A stretch of DNA of 5,105 nt, from the NCBI GenBank assembly GCA_913040905.1, contig CAJWIC010000109.1, forward strand, positions 1 to 5,105, written 5' to 3'. Shown piece by piece: positions 1 through 5,105 of this stretch. Under the pieces are notes generated by a model. It was not told the DNA's origin, searched no databases, and worked only from the letters and a program-made list of their open reading frames with translations. Positions within the stretch are counted from its first letter, which is position 1. The number at the start of each line of letters is the position of its first letter. A program made the position numbers and the translations under genes. The stretch comes from an uncultured Synechococcus sp. (GTDB taxonomy: Bacteria; Cyanobacteriota; Cyanobacteriia; PCC-6307; Cyanobiaceae).

Positions 1-118
1 CGCTGCTCACCAGCACCCCCGGGCCGGGCGGCAACAGCTGCTGCGGCAACGCTTCGGCGCCGTTGAGAGGCATCCAGCGCCCATCGCGGAACCCTTGCAG
101 CAGTTGCCCTGGCGTCAT
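1..118 (-). CDS. menE: o-succinylbenzoate-CoA ligase (MenE), N-terminal fragment, cut by window edge
   Basis: Only the first 39 codons are visible, reading leftward from ATG at 118-116. The peptide starts MTPGQLLQGFRDGRW and ends in PGPGVLVSS at the edge. The start shares an ATGA overlap with the menC stop (115-117), so it is the third gene of a menA-menC-menE unit and is probably translationally coupled. MenE activates o-succinylbenzoate to its CoA thioester with ATP, the step after MenC in phylloquinone synthesis, and belongs to the adenylate-forming (ANL) superfamily in the cytosol. The terminal hydrophobic strand followed by Ser-Ser-Gly resembles the lead into the Ser/Thr/Gly-rich ATP-binding loop of that superfamily, which would make the N-terminus unusually short. 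The call rests mainly on gene context, because the fragment alone is not diagnostic. Another small protein in the operon is possible. Confidence 0.62.
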   Translation of the reverse strand, partial: MTPGQLLQGFRDGRWMPLNGAEALPQQLLPPGPGVLVSS

Positions 119-1089
119 GGTGAGGCCGCCTCCCACACCGCCGCCGGATCGTCGCTGAACAAGGGGCCCGCGGGACACCAACCCGGCGCGAGTCCCGGCG
201 CAACGGGCGTCGGCCCCTGCAGCTGAAGCGCCGCCAGATGATGCAGCCAGCGGCGACCGATTCCTGTTTCGAAGGCGGTGCTGAGCATCCGATAAGGCAC
301 ACACTCCTGCAACTGCCGCAGCAGCGGCCTGGGATCTCCCTCCAGCAGCGGACGCCGCACCTGCCATCCGCGCCAACGGTTCCGCAGCGACGGGTCCTGA
401 TCCAGGGATTCATCCAGGGCCACCGGCCCCAGGCCCGCCAGCTCATCCAATCCCTCTTGATCGTTGGGCGCCAGGGGCTGCTCCAGCCAGGCGAAGCGTG
501 GATCCCCCACCAGCCGTTCCATCCAACGGCGGGCCGTGGCTCGGTTCCAACCCCCATTGGCATCCAGCCGCAGGGAGGCCGTGGACGGCAACCGCTCCAA
601 CAACGTCTCCAGCAGCGACCATTCCTGAGGATCCGGATCTGCCGCCACCTTCCACTTCACCGTCAACTCCCGCTGACGGCCCCGCTGCTCCAGCAGTTGC
701 TCAAGCTGAGCCACCATGCGATCACCAGCCGGTAGCAGCGCAGCGGACCTGGGCGCCGCCAGCCAGCCCTGTCGCGCTGTGATGCCCACCAGACCATCCA
801 GCTCCGCCAGGGCTGCTCCGACCCCGAACGCCAGCGCAGGAGACAGCCCGGGCAGCTGCTCCTCCAGGTCTGATCGCTGCAGACCGGGACCGGCCAGCTG
901 CGTCAAACCGACCGCGCACTGCGGTCGCTCCGCTGGATTGAGCGGCGCCACTTCCCCCCAACCAAGGGCACCATCGCTTGCCTCGAGCCGCAGCAGCCAT
1001 CCCTCGCGGGTCTCAATCACCCCCGCCGCAGTGCGCAGTGGCCGCTGCAGCGAAAAGCGAAAGCGACGCCACTGCAGCTGGAGAGGCAT
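115..1089 (-). CDS. menC: o-succinylbenzoate synthase (MenC), enolase superfamily
   Basis: MenC dehydrates SHCHC to o-succinylbenzoate, a cytosolic step of phylloquinone synthesis. The 324-residue protein (from ATG 1089) has an N-terminal capping region with GWGEVAP near residue 45, then a barrel domain. Barrel motifs are VKWK (K145, K147; K147 is the expected general base), RLDANGGWN (D176), WLEQPL (E203) and ALDES (D226). The two Asp and the Glu are the Mg2+ ligands. TAFETGIG near 271 is a typical OSBS substrate-loop signature. Spacing of these residues matches E. coli MenC as recalled (K133, D161, E190, D213). The oddity is that the second catalytic lysine (E. coli K235, in a KP motif) aligns with R246 in VRRPLLEGD. 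The start is ATG 1089, overlapping the menA stop as TGATG. A GTG at 1092-1090 would add one residue. The stop overlaps menE as ATGA. It could belong to a related muconate-lactonizing-type family, but menA/menF context makes OSBS strongly preferred. Confidence 0.93.
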   Translation of the reverse strand: MPLQLQWRRFRFSLQRPLRTAAGVIETREGWLLRLEASDGALGWGEVAPLNPAERPQCAVGLTQLAGPGLQRSDLEEQLPGLSPALAFGVGAALAELDGLVGITARQGWLAAPRSAALLPAGDRMVAQLEQLLEQRGRQRELTVKWKVAADPDPQEWSLLETLLERLPSTASLRLDANGGWNRATARRWMERLVGDPRFAWLEQPLAPNDQEGLDELAGLGPVALDESLDQDPSLRNRWRGWQVRRPLLEGDPRPLLRQLQECVPYRMLSTAFETGIGRRWLHHLAALQLQGPTPVAPGLAPGWCPAGPLFSDDPAAVWEAASP

Positions 1090-2021
1090 CACAGCCCCCC
1101 CAGGGCCAGTCCCAACGCCAGACCAAGGCCGTTCCAGGCCTGAAAGCGCAGGGCCAGAAACTTGCTGCCGCTGATCCGGTCCGGCTGGTCATGGCAGCGC
1201 TGCATCAATCGGATCAAAGCCATACCCGCCGGCAGCCCCAGACCGCTCAGCAAGACCGTCGGAGGCCAGTCTCCATGCAGAAGCGGCAGCCACTCCAGCG
1301 CCAGCGTCAAGGCCACAAACCAGGGCACCATGGCCGCTGCCCGGGCAGTGCCCAGCCGCACCACCGGCGAACGTTTGCCATGGGCAGAGTCCTCCTTCAC
1401 CTGATGGAAGTGGGAGCAGAACAGCACCAGGCTGGTGGCTACAGCAGGTCCGGAGCCAAGCAGCAAGGCGGTTCCCCAGGGGATGGCATCCGCCCCCCGG
1501 GGTTCAAGCACCAACAGGGCGGCAGCGGTGGCGCAGGGACCAAAGGCCAGCCAGCAGAGCGGTTCTCCCAGGCCTCGATAACCCAGCCGAAACGGTGGCC
1601 CCTGGTAGACGTAACCCAGCCCGCAGCACAGCAACACCAGGGCCAGCACCAGTGCTGAGCTGCACCAGGCCAACCAGGCCATCAGACCCAGTCCAGAAGC
1701 CAGAGACACCAGGGACGCCCAAGCCACCCGGTCCCGACGTCCGGTGAGATTCACCACCGAATGGGGCTTGCCCGTGGCGTCGACTCCGGTTTCGGCATCA
1801 AACAGGTCGTTGCTGAGGTTCTCCCACAGCAGCAGCAGGATGGCCGCCAGCAGAAAGCCGCACAGCTGCGTCCAGCGCAGTGATCCGAGGGCACCAATCC
1901 GCCAACCCGCCGCCAGCAGCACCGGCATTACGGCCACGGAATACATCGGCCACTTGATCGCGGCTTTCCAGAGCAGGCGCCGATCGGCGTAACGGGATGC
2001 GACAGCCTGCGGCTCAACCAT
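1089..2021 (-). CDS. menA: 1,4-dihydroxy-2-naphthoate phytyltransferase (MenA), UbiA family membrane protein
   Basis: MenA attaches the phytyl chain to DHNA, giving demethylphylloquinone, the membrane-bound step of phylloquinone synthesis. With ATG at 2021 the product is 310 residues, close to cyanobacterial MenA (about 307 in Synechocystis). The UbiA-family aspartate motifs are present: ENLSNDLFDAETGVD (N71, D72, D75 and D81) and HFHQVKEDSAHGKRSPVVRLG near 204-224, the latter split here by key residues D211 and K216. YQGPPFRLGYRGLGEP (139-154) is the characteristic loop of the MenA group. About eight or nine hydrophobic segments alternate with short loops (roughly 24-44, 50-67, 101-120, 122-138, 154-172, 181-201, 229-247, 255-272 and 292-309). 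The frame stays open upstream to an ATG at 2168, but that would run into menF, and the added 49 residues are polar and unlike the family, so 2021 is preferred. It is the first gene of menA-menC-menE. Phytyl rather than long-isoprenyl specificity is inferred from the cyanobacterial setting. Confidence 0.93.
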   Translation of the reverse strand: MVEPQAVASRYADRRLLWKAAIKWPMYSVAVMPVLLAAGWRIGALGSLRWTQLCGFLLAAILLLLWENLSNDLFDAETGVDATGKPHSVVNLTGRRDRVAWASLVSLASGLGLMAWLAWCSSALVLALVLLCCGLGYVYQGPPFRLGYRGLGEPLCWLAFGPCATAAALLVLEPRGADAIPWGTALLLGSGPAVATSLVLFCSHFHQVKEDSAHGKRSPVVRLGTARAAAMVPWFVALTLALEWLPLLHGDWPPTVLLSGLGLPAGMALIRLMQRCHDQPDRISGSKFLALRFQAWNGLGLALGLALGGL

Positions 2022-2091
2022 GGACTGGACCCGATTCCGCCGGGTGATGACCCATACATTTGAGCAGTAACCCTGGCCGGAATCGCCGCAG
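2022..2091. promoter_or_regulatory. menA/menF divergent intergenic region (probable promoters for both)
   Basis: This 70-bp spacer separates the menA start (minus) from the menF start (plus), so both promoters must lie here or inside the opposite coding region. A possible plus-strand -10 element is TACATT at 2055-2060, about 31 bp before the menF ATG. I see no convincing -35 box at the right distance. On the minus strand TATGGG (within GTATGGGT) is the only weak -10 candidate. The spacer is flanked by an 8-bp inverted repeat, listed separately. Assignment as a promoter region rests on gene orientation, and individual boxes are uncertain. Confidence 0.45.
2032..2085. repeat. 8-bp inverted repeat flanking the menA/menF spacer
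   Basis: CGATTCCG at 2032-2039 is the exact reverse complement of CGGAATCG at 2078-2085, with 38 bp between the arms. Read on each gene's own coding strand, the same octamer CGGAATCG therefore sits just before both start codons, 10 bases upstream of menA and 6 bases upstream of menF. It could be a paired operator for a dimeric regulator or a shared ribosome-binding/leader element (it contains GGA). It could also be chance: an 8-mer match of this kind in 70 bp is expected a few percent of the time. Confidence 0.5.
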
Positions 2092-3498
2092 ATGTCGGCT
2101 GATTGTTCTTTCAGCAGTGTTCTCGAGGCCTCCCGGCAGGGCTGGTCAGCGGCTGGTGGCGACGACACACTGCTCAGCCTGGCTCTGCCCCTGGACGGGA
2201 TCGACCCCCTCCAGGCCCTGCCGGTGCTGGCGGGTCAGGCCTCGTTCCAGATGCTGATGGATGGTGCCCCAGGGCTCTGTCTGGCTGCCGCCGGGTCCTG
2301 CCAACAACTGGAACTGGCCGGTGCGCGTCGCTTCGAACTGGCCCAGCGCTTTGCCGATCTGAGCCTCAGCCGTCTGGTGGACACCAGTTCTGCCAGTCCC
2401 GCTCAGGCCAGACCAAGGGTGTTGCTGCGCTTCCGTTTCTTCGATCAGGTCGGAGAACACCACCACGGAGCCATGCCCCCCCCAGCCGTAGAAGCGGTGC
2501 TGCCCCGCTGGCAGCTCACCCGGCAGGGACGCCGTGGCTGGCTCCGCCTCAATGGAGTCGTCAACTCCGCAGCCGAAGCACGAAATCTGGCCGAACAGCT
2601 TTGGCTCAAATACGAACGACTTCAAGGTGAACTGCCGTCGATTGCATCCAGGCGATCACCGACGCAGCTGACCAGCGGCAACCCGGATCTCTGGAAACAG
2701 CGGTACAGCCGTGCTGTTGAGCGCGGCATCGAACTGGTCAAGGGCGGAGAGCTGCACAAGCTGGTGCTGGCGGTGCGACACACCATCGATCTGGACGACC
2801 GCTTCAATCCCCTGCCCCTGCTGCAGCGACTGCGACGTCAGCAGGCCGGCAGCTGCCGCTTTCTGTGGCAGCGAAAAGCGGATGATGTGTTCTTTGGCGC
2901 TTCACCCGAGCGCCTGCTCAGCCTGAGGGGGGGCTGGCTGCGCAGCGATGCCCTTGCCGGCACCGCTGGGGAAGGGGATGACGGCAACCAATTGCTGCGC
3001 TCCGACAAGGACCGCCGCGAACATGAGCTGGTGGTGGACACACTCACCAACCAACTGCGGCAGATGGGACTGACACCCTGTCGCCGACGCCAGCCGCAAC
3101 TGGCCCGCCACGGCCAACTCACCCATCTGCACACCCCGATCACGGCGGAAGTGCAGGGAAAACCTGTGCTGAGCCTGGCGGAACAACTGCATCCCACACC
3201 TGCCGTTGCCGGCTTGCCGCGACGGGAAGCCATGGCCTGGCTGCGCACCCTCGAACCCTTCGAACGCGGCTGTTACGCCGCACCGATCGGCTGGATCGAC
3301 AGCGCCGGGGATGCTGAGCTGCGGGTGGCCATCCGATGTGGTCACGCCAGAGGGAACCACCTTGATCTCACCGCTGGAGCAGGCTTGGTGCGCGGGTCCA
3401 TCGCTGAACGGGAGCGAGAGGAAGTGGAACTGAAGCTGGCCGTACTGACCGACCAGCTGAAACTTCAGACCAGTGAACGCAACCGTTCGAGCGTCTGA
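2092..3498 (+). CDS. menF: isochorismate synthase (MenF)
   Basis: MenF isomerises chorismate to isochorismate with Mg2+ in the cytosol, committing chorismate to phylloquinone synthesis. The 468-residue protein has a variable N-terminal half (1-200) and a conserved chorismate-binding domain (about 200-460). Key residues line up with E. coli MenF as recalled. K223 in ELHKLVLAV is the general base (K190), E273 in FGASPERLL the general acid (E240), and E310 in [11 protein letters not shown] and E444 in REREEVELK the metal ligands (E284, E416). Other signatures are HLHTPIT (345-351), [12 protein letters not shown] (366-377) and [11 protein letters not shown] (391-401). Lysine at 223 fits isochorismate rather than anthranilate or salicylate-only activity, and the men genes next door agree. 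The usual TEALAGT is SDALAGT here (286 is Asp), followed by AGEG, a mild deviation. ATG 2092 is chosen because the frame has no better start and it leaves a 70-bp divergent spacer. Its last 34 bp overlap the end of gshB. Confidence 0.93.
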   Translation: MSADCSFSSVLEASRQGWSAAGGDDTLLSLALPLDGIDPLQALPVLAGQASFQMLMDGAPGLCLAAAGSCQQLELAGARRFELAQRFADLSLSRLVDTSSASPAQARPRVLLRFRFFDQVGEHHHGAMPPPAVEAVLPRWQLTRQGRRGWLRLNGVVNSAAEARNLAEQLWLKYERLQGELPSIASRRSPTQLTSGNPDLWKQRYSRAVERGIELVKGGELHKLVLAVRHTIDLDDRFNPLPLLQRLRRQQAGSCRFLWQRKADDVFFGASPERLLSLRGGWLRSDALAGTAGEGDDGNQLLRSDKDRREHELVVDTLTNQLRQMGLTPCRRRQPQLARHGQLTHLHTPITAEVQGKPVLSLAEQLHPTPAVAGLPRREAMAWLRTLEPFERGCYAAPIGWIDSAGDAELRVAIRCGHARGNHLDLTAGAGLVRGSIAEREREEVELKLAVLTDQLKLQTSERNRSSV

Positions 3499-4388
3499 TC
3501 CGCCAGCGGCTGCTGCATCAGCCGTTCCACCTCCCGCACGCCGGTGGGACTGGTGACATTGATTTCGCTGAGCATTCCGCCGATCACATCGATGCCGACG
3601 AAGAACAGACCCTCGGCCCGAAGCGCTGGCGCCAGCGCTGCACAGATCTGACGCTCACGCTCCGTGAGTTCCGTCGCCTCAGCCTGTCCACCCACCGCCA
3701 GGTTGCTGCGGAACTCACCCGCCGACGGACGACGGTTCACAGCACCGAGTGGGTCGCCATCCACCAGCAGAATCCGCTTATCGCCTTCGGTCACGTCAGG
3801 CAGAAAGCGTTGCGCCATCACCGGCAGCCGTTCCTGTTCCGTCACCAACTCGAGCAGGGCCTTCAGGCCCGGCGCCTCCGCCTGCACGCGGATCACGCCG
3901 AGACCGGCGCGACCACCGAGGGGCTTCAGAACCACGTCCCCCTGCTCACGAGCAAAGGCCATCAGTTCACTGACCCGGCCAGCCACCAATGTGGGCGCCA
4001 TCCAGCGACTGAAGCGCAGGGCACCGAGTTTTTCGTTCCAGGCCCGCAGGGCACTGGGGCGGTTCAACACCCGAACACCGGCTCGCTCGGCCACCTCCAG
4101 CAGATGCGTGGCGTAGAGATACGCCTCATCGACGGGTGGATCCTTTCGCATCCAGATCACATCAAACCCTGCCAGGGACTGACGTTCTGGAGCACCAACA
4201 GCGATCCAGGGGTCCGGTGTCACCGGCAACGCCACCGCCAGGGGCTCATCGCCACGGGCGATCAGGTCAGAGGGCGTGCAGGCCCAGATGTCATCACCAG
4301 CCCGCTGAGCCGCTTGCATCAAGGCGGCGGTGGAATCCTTCTCCGGCCGGATCTGCGACAGCGGATCCAGCACGAACAGCTGGCGCAT
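3465..4388 (-). CDS. gshB: glutathione synthetase (GshB), ATP-grasp
   Basis: GshB joins gamma-glutamylcysteine and glycine with ATP to make glutathione in the cytosol. The 307-residue product is near the E. coli length (316) and can be aligned end to end with it. The N-terminal domain starts [19 protein letters not shown], with [11 protein letters not shown] at 77-87 and [10 protein letters not shown] at 118-127. The ATP-grasp region has [17 protein letters not shown] at 152-168, the lysine and glycine-rich nucleotide loop. It is followed by [15 protein letters not shown] (201-215), FRSNLAVGG (226-234) and GIDVIGG (265-271). [15 protein letters not shown] (274-288) holds the Mg2+ ligands E275 and N277. 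ATG 4388 lies 3 bp after the grxC stop, so the two genes are very likely co-transcribed, with grxC first. The stop lies 34 bp inside menF. A general ATP-grasp ligase is an alternative, but the RKDPP and INVTSPT motifs are specific to GshB. Confidence 0.96.
   Translation of the reverse strand: MRQLFVLDPLSQIRPEKDSTAALMQAAQRAGDDIWACTPSDLIARGDEPLAVALPVTPDPWIAVGAPERQSLAGFDVIWMRKDPPVDEAYLYATHLLEVAERAGVRVLNRPSALRAWNEKLGALRFSRWMAPTLVAGRVSELMAFAREQGDVVLKPLGGRAGLGVIRVQAEAPGLKALLELVTEQERLPVMAQRFLPDVTEGDKRILLVDGDPLGAVNRRPSAGEFRSNLAVGGQAEATELTERERQICAALAPALRAEGLFFVGIDVIGGMLSEINVTSPTGVREVERLMQQPLADQTLERLRSLV
3505..3526. terminator. short hairpin just past the menF stop (weak terminator candidate)
   Basis: CGGCTG (3507-3512) and CAGCCG (3519-3524) form a 6-bp stem with a 6-base loop, extendable by a G-U and an A-U pair to 3505/3526. 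It begins 6 bp after the menF stop, inside the 3' end of gshB. There is no U-run after the stem, so an intrinsic terminator is doubtful. It could limit read-through or protect the 3' end, or simply reflect the GC-rich coding sequence. Confidence 0.2.
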
Positions 4389-4391
4389 GGC

Positions 4392-4649
4392 TCAGGCGTT
4401 CAGCAGAGGATCCAGCTCACCGGCACGCTCGAGTGCGTGGAGGTCATCGCAACCGCCGATGTGGCGATCATCGATGAAGACCTGGGGAACGCTGCGACGA
4501 CCGTCTCCGCGGGCGGCCATGGCATCGCGGCCGGGTTCGTCACCATCCACGGCATGTTCGGTGTAACTCACACCCTTGCGGTCCAGCAGGCCCTTGGCGC
4601 GGACGCAGAACGGACAGGTGCGCCAGGTGTAGATCTCGACCTTGGCCAT
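4392..4649 (-). CDS. grxC: glutaredoxin 3 (GrxC), CPFC dithiol type
   Basis: This is a small glutathione-dependent thiol-disulfide oxidoreductase of the cytosol, 85 residues, the full normal length of a class I glutaredoxin. The thioredoxin fold begins with AKVEIYTWRTCPFC, the redox pair being C12 and C15. SVPQVFID (53-60) carries the cis-proline P55, and GGCDDL (65-70) is the glutathione-binding turn. The dithiol CPFC centre argues against the monothiol CGFS class, which serves iron-sulfur transfer. It is the first gene of a two-gene unit with gshB (3-bp gap), pairing the enzyme that makes glutathione with one that uses it. The start ATG lies in the palindrome CCATGG, facing prfB. No clear Shine-Dalgarno is visible upstream, only a weak GAAG. 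Confidence 0.95.
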   Translation of the reverse strand: MAKVEIYTWRTCPFCVRAKGLLDRKGVSYTEHAVDGDEPGRDAMAARGDGRRSVPQVFIDDRHIGGCDDLHALERAGELDPLLNA

Positions 4650-4724
4650 GGAGCTGCTTCGGTTGTGCGGATCCTATGCAGCAGTGGCACTGATAGCGTC
4701 TTCAACTGATCAGAACTGCAGTCC
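4650..4724. promoter_or_regulatory. grxC/prfB divergent intergenic region
   Basis: The 75 bp lie between the grxC start (minus) and the proposed TTG start of prfB (plus), and should hold promoters for both. TATGCA at 4675-4680 is a possible plus-strand -10. TAGGAT (4676-4671) is a possible minus-strand -10 for grxC, with TTGAAG (4705-4700) upstream but 23 bp away, too far for a standard -35. The region is weaker in GC than the flanking genes. Box assignments are guesses; the regulatory role is inferred from gene orientation. Confidence 0.35.
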
Positions 4725-5105
4725 TTGCTGGATCTCACAGACTTCAAGCGCGATCTCTCCGAGCTCACTGACCGCCTGGGCCATGCCCAGGACTGTCTTT
4801 GACGTCCCCGCACTGAAGGCCAGACAACAGGATCTAGAACAGCTGGCAGCCCAGCCTGATTTCTGGGACGACCAGCAGGCTGCCCAGAAGCAGATGCGCC
4901 GCCTGGATGAGGTGAAGGCTCAGCTGCAGCAGCTGGCGGACTGGGGTGTCGCTGTGGATGACGCCAAGGCAACTCTCGAGCTCTACGAGCTGGAGCCGGA
5001 CGAGGAGATGCTCTCCGAAGCCCAGGAGGGACTCACCCAGCTGCGCCTGGGCCTGGACCGCTGGGAGCTGGAACGCCTGCTCAGTGGTGATTACGACAAG
5101 GAAGG
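4725..5105 (+). CDS. prfB: peptide chain release factor 2 (RF2), 5' part, with programmed +1 frameshift
   Basis: RF2 recognises UGA and UAA in the ribosomal A site and triggers peptide release. The zero frame runs from a probable TTG at 4725 through LDLTDFKRDLSEL and TDRLGHAQDCL to CTT (4797-4799), then meets TGA at 4800-4802. Skipping T4800 continues as DVPALKARQQDLEQL, QPDFWDD, then the helical RF2 domain 1, reaching RLLSGDYDKE at the window edge. Both halves align with E. coli RF2 across the shift (RIQDLTER, then QPDVWNE and MFSGEYD as recalled). About 126 residues of an expected 365 or so are present; the GGQ domain and the SPF anticodon-like motif lie beyond the window. No ATG or GTG occurs in the zero frame after the TGA at 4707-4709, so TTG 4725 is the best start (CTG 4716 or 4728 are alternatives). 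The gene is divergent from grxC. RF2 over RF1 is supported by the frameshift and N-terminal sequence. Confidence 0.92.
4789..4803 (+). promoter_or_regulatory. prfB programmed +1 frameshift site
   Basis: The slippery stop CTT TGA C (4797-4803) is identical to the bacterial RF2 recoding site. Leucyl-tRNA slips from CTT to TTT when UGA waits for RF2, and translation resumes at GAC (Asp). An SD-like AGGA at 4789-4792 begins 8 bases before the CTT, close to the E. coli arrangement in which an internal AGGGGG stimulates slippage. The known role is negative autoregulation: low RF2 leaves the UGA unread and raises frameshifting. Activity here is inferred from sequence identity. Confidence 0.9.

Noticed and set aside
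978..1658. A 226-codon plus-strand open frame opposite menA and the start of menC
   Set aside because: Gln/Pro/Arg-rich low-complexity translation, no domain, and fully covered by well-supported minus-strand genes.
2022..2168. 49-residue N-terminal extension of MenA from ATG 2168
   Set aside because: It would overlap the start of menF by 77 bp, its sequence is unlike MenA, and ATG 2021 gives the family's normal length.
2902..3360. Minus-strand open frames opposite menF (also at 2838-3248 and 2146-2625)
   Set aside because: Shadow frames of menF with Ser/Arg/Pro-rich translations and no recognisable motif.
3810..4709. A 299-codon plus-strand open frame opposite gshB and grxC
   Set aside because: It lies antisense to two genes with clear motifs, has His/Gln/Arg-rich composition typical of a GC-rich shadow frame, and shows no recognisable domain.
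4648..4782. ATG at 4648 as the prfB start in the main frame
   Set aside because: The translation between 4648 and 4782 does not resemble RF2, whereas the zero-frame peptide does; the ATG arises from the CCATGG palindrome at the grxC start.
1..5105. Search for HIP1 octamers (GCGATCGC), CRISPR-like direct repeats, tRNA or IS termini
   Set aside because: None seen by eye. Absence of HIP1 fits a marine picocyanobacterium but is weak evidence in so short a window.

Overview
The window looks like a core chromosomal segment of a marine unicellular cyanobacterium, most likely a high-GC marine Synechococcus or close relative. The reasons are the family resemblance of the proteins, the split phylloquinone (vitamin K1) gene cluster with a phytyl-type MenA, the high GC content, very tight gene packing and lack of strong Shine-Dalgarno sequences. 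The genus is inferred from protein resemblance and gene order, not from a marker gene. No mobile element, CRISPR array, tRNA, rRNA or phage gene is visible, and no gene-free stretch exceeds about 75 bases.

Left part (1-2021, minus strand): three tightly coupled genes, transcribed right to left. They are menA (DHNA phytyltransferase), menC (o-succinylbenzoate synthase) and the first 39 codons of menE (o-succinylbenzoate-CoA ligase). Stop and start codons overlap at both junctions (TGATG and ATGA). Middle (2092-3498, plus strand): menF (isochorismate synthase), divergent from menA across a 70-bp spacer. Together these enzymes cover the entry reaction (chorismate to isochorismate), the aromatising step (SHCHC to OSB), OSB activation to OSB-CoA, and prenylation of DHNA. 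In cyanobacteria the product is phylloquinone, the A1 electron carrier of photosystem I. menD, menB and the later genes are not in the window.

Right part: gshB (glutathione synthetase) and grxC (CPFC glutaredoxin) form a two-gene minus-strand unit with a 3-bp gap (4649 down to 3465). The end of gshB overlaps the end of menF by 34 bp in convergent orientation. Divergent from grxC is the 5' part of prfB (release factor 2), which runs off the right edge. prfB carries the classic autoregulatory +1 frameshift site CTT-TGA-C at 4797-4803, with an SD-like AGGA just upstream and an apparent TTG start.

No new biological system is visible; this is ordinary core metabolism. The points worth a second look are: the prfB frameshift gene, whose main frame is also open without frameshifting; an arginine where the second catalytic lysine of MenC is expected; an identical octamer (CGGAATCG) just before both the menA and menF starts, forming an inverted repeat across their shared spacer; a MenE that seems to reach its ATP-binding loop very early; and the overlapping convergent menF/gshB ends.
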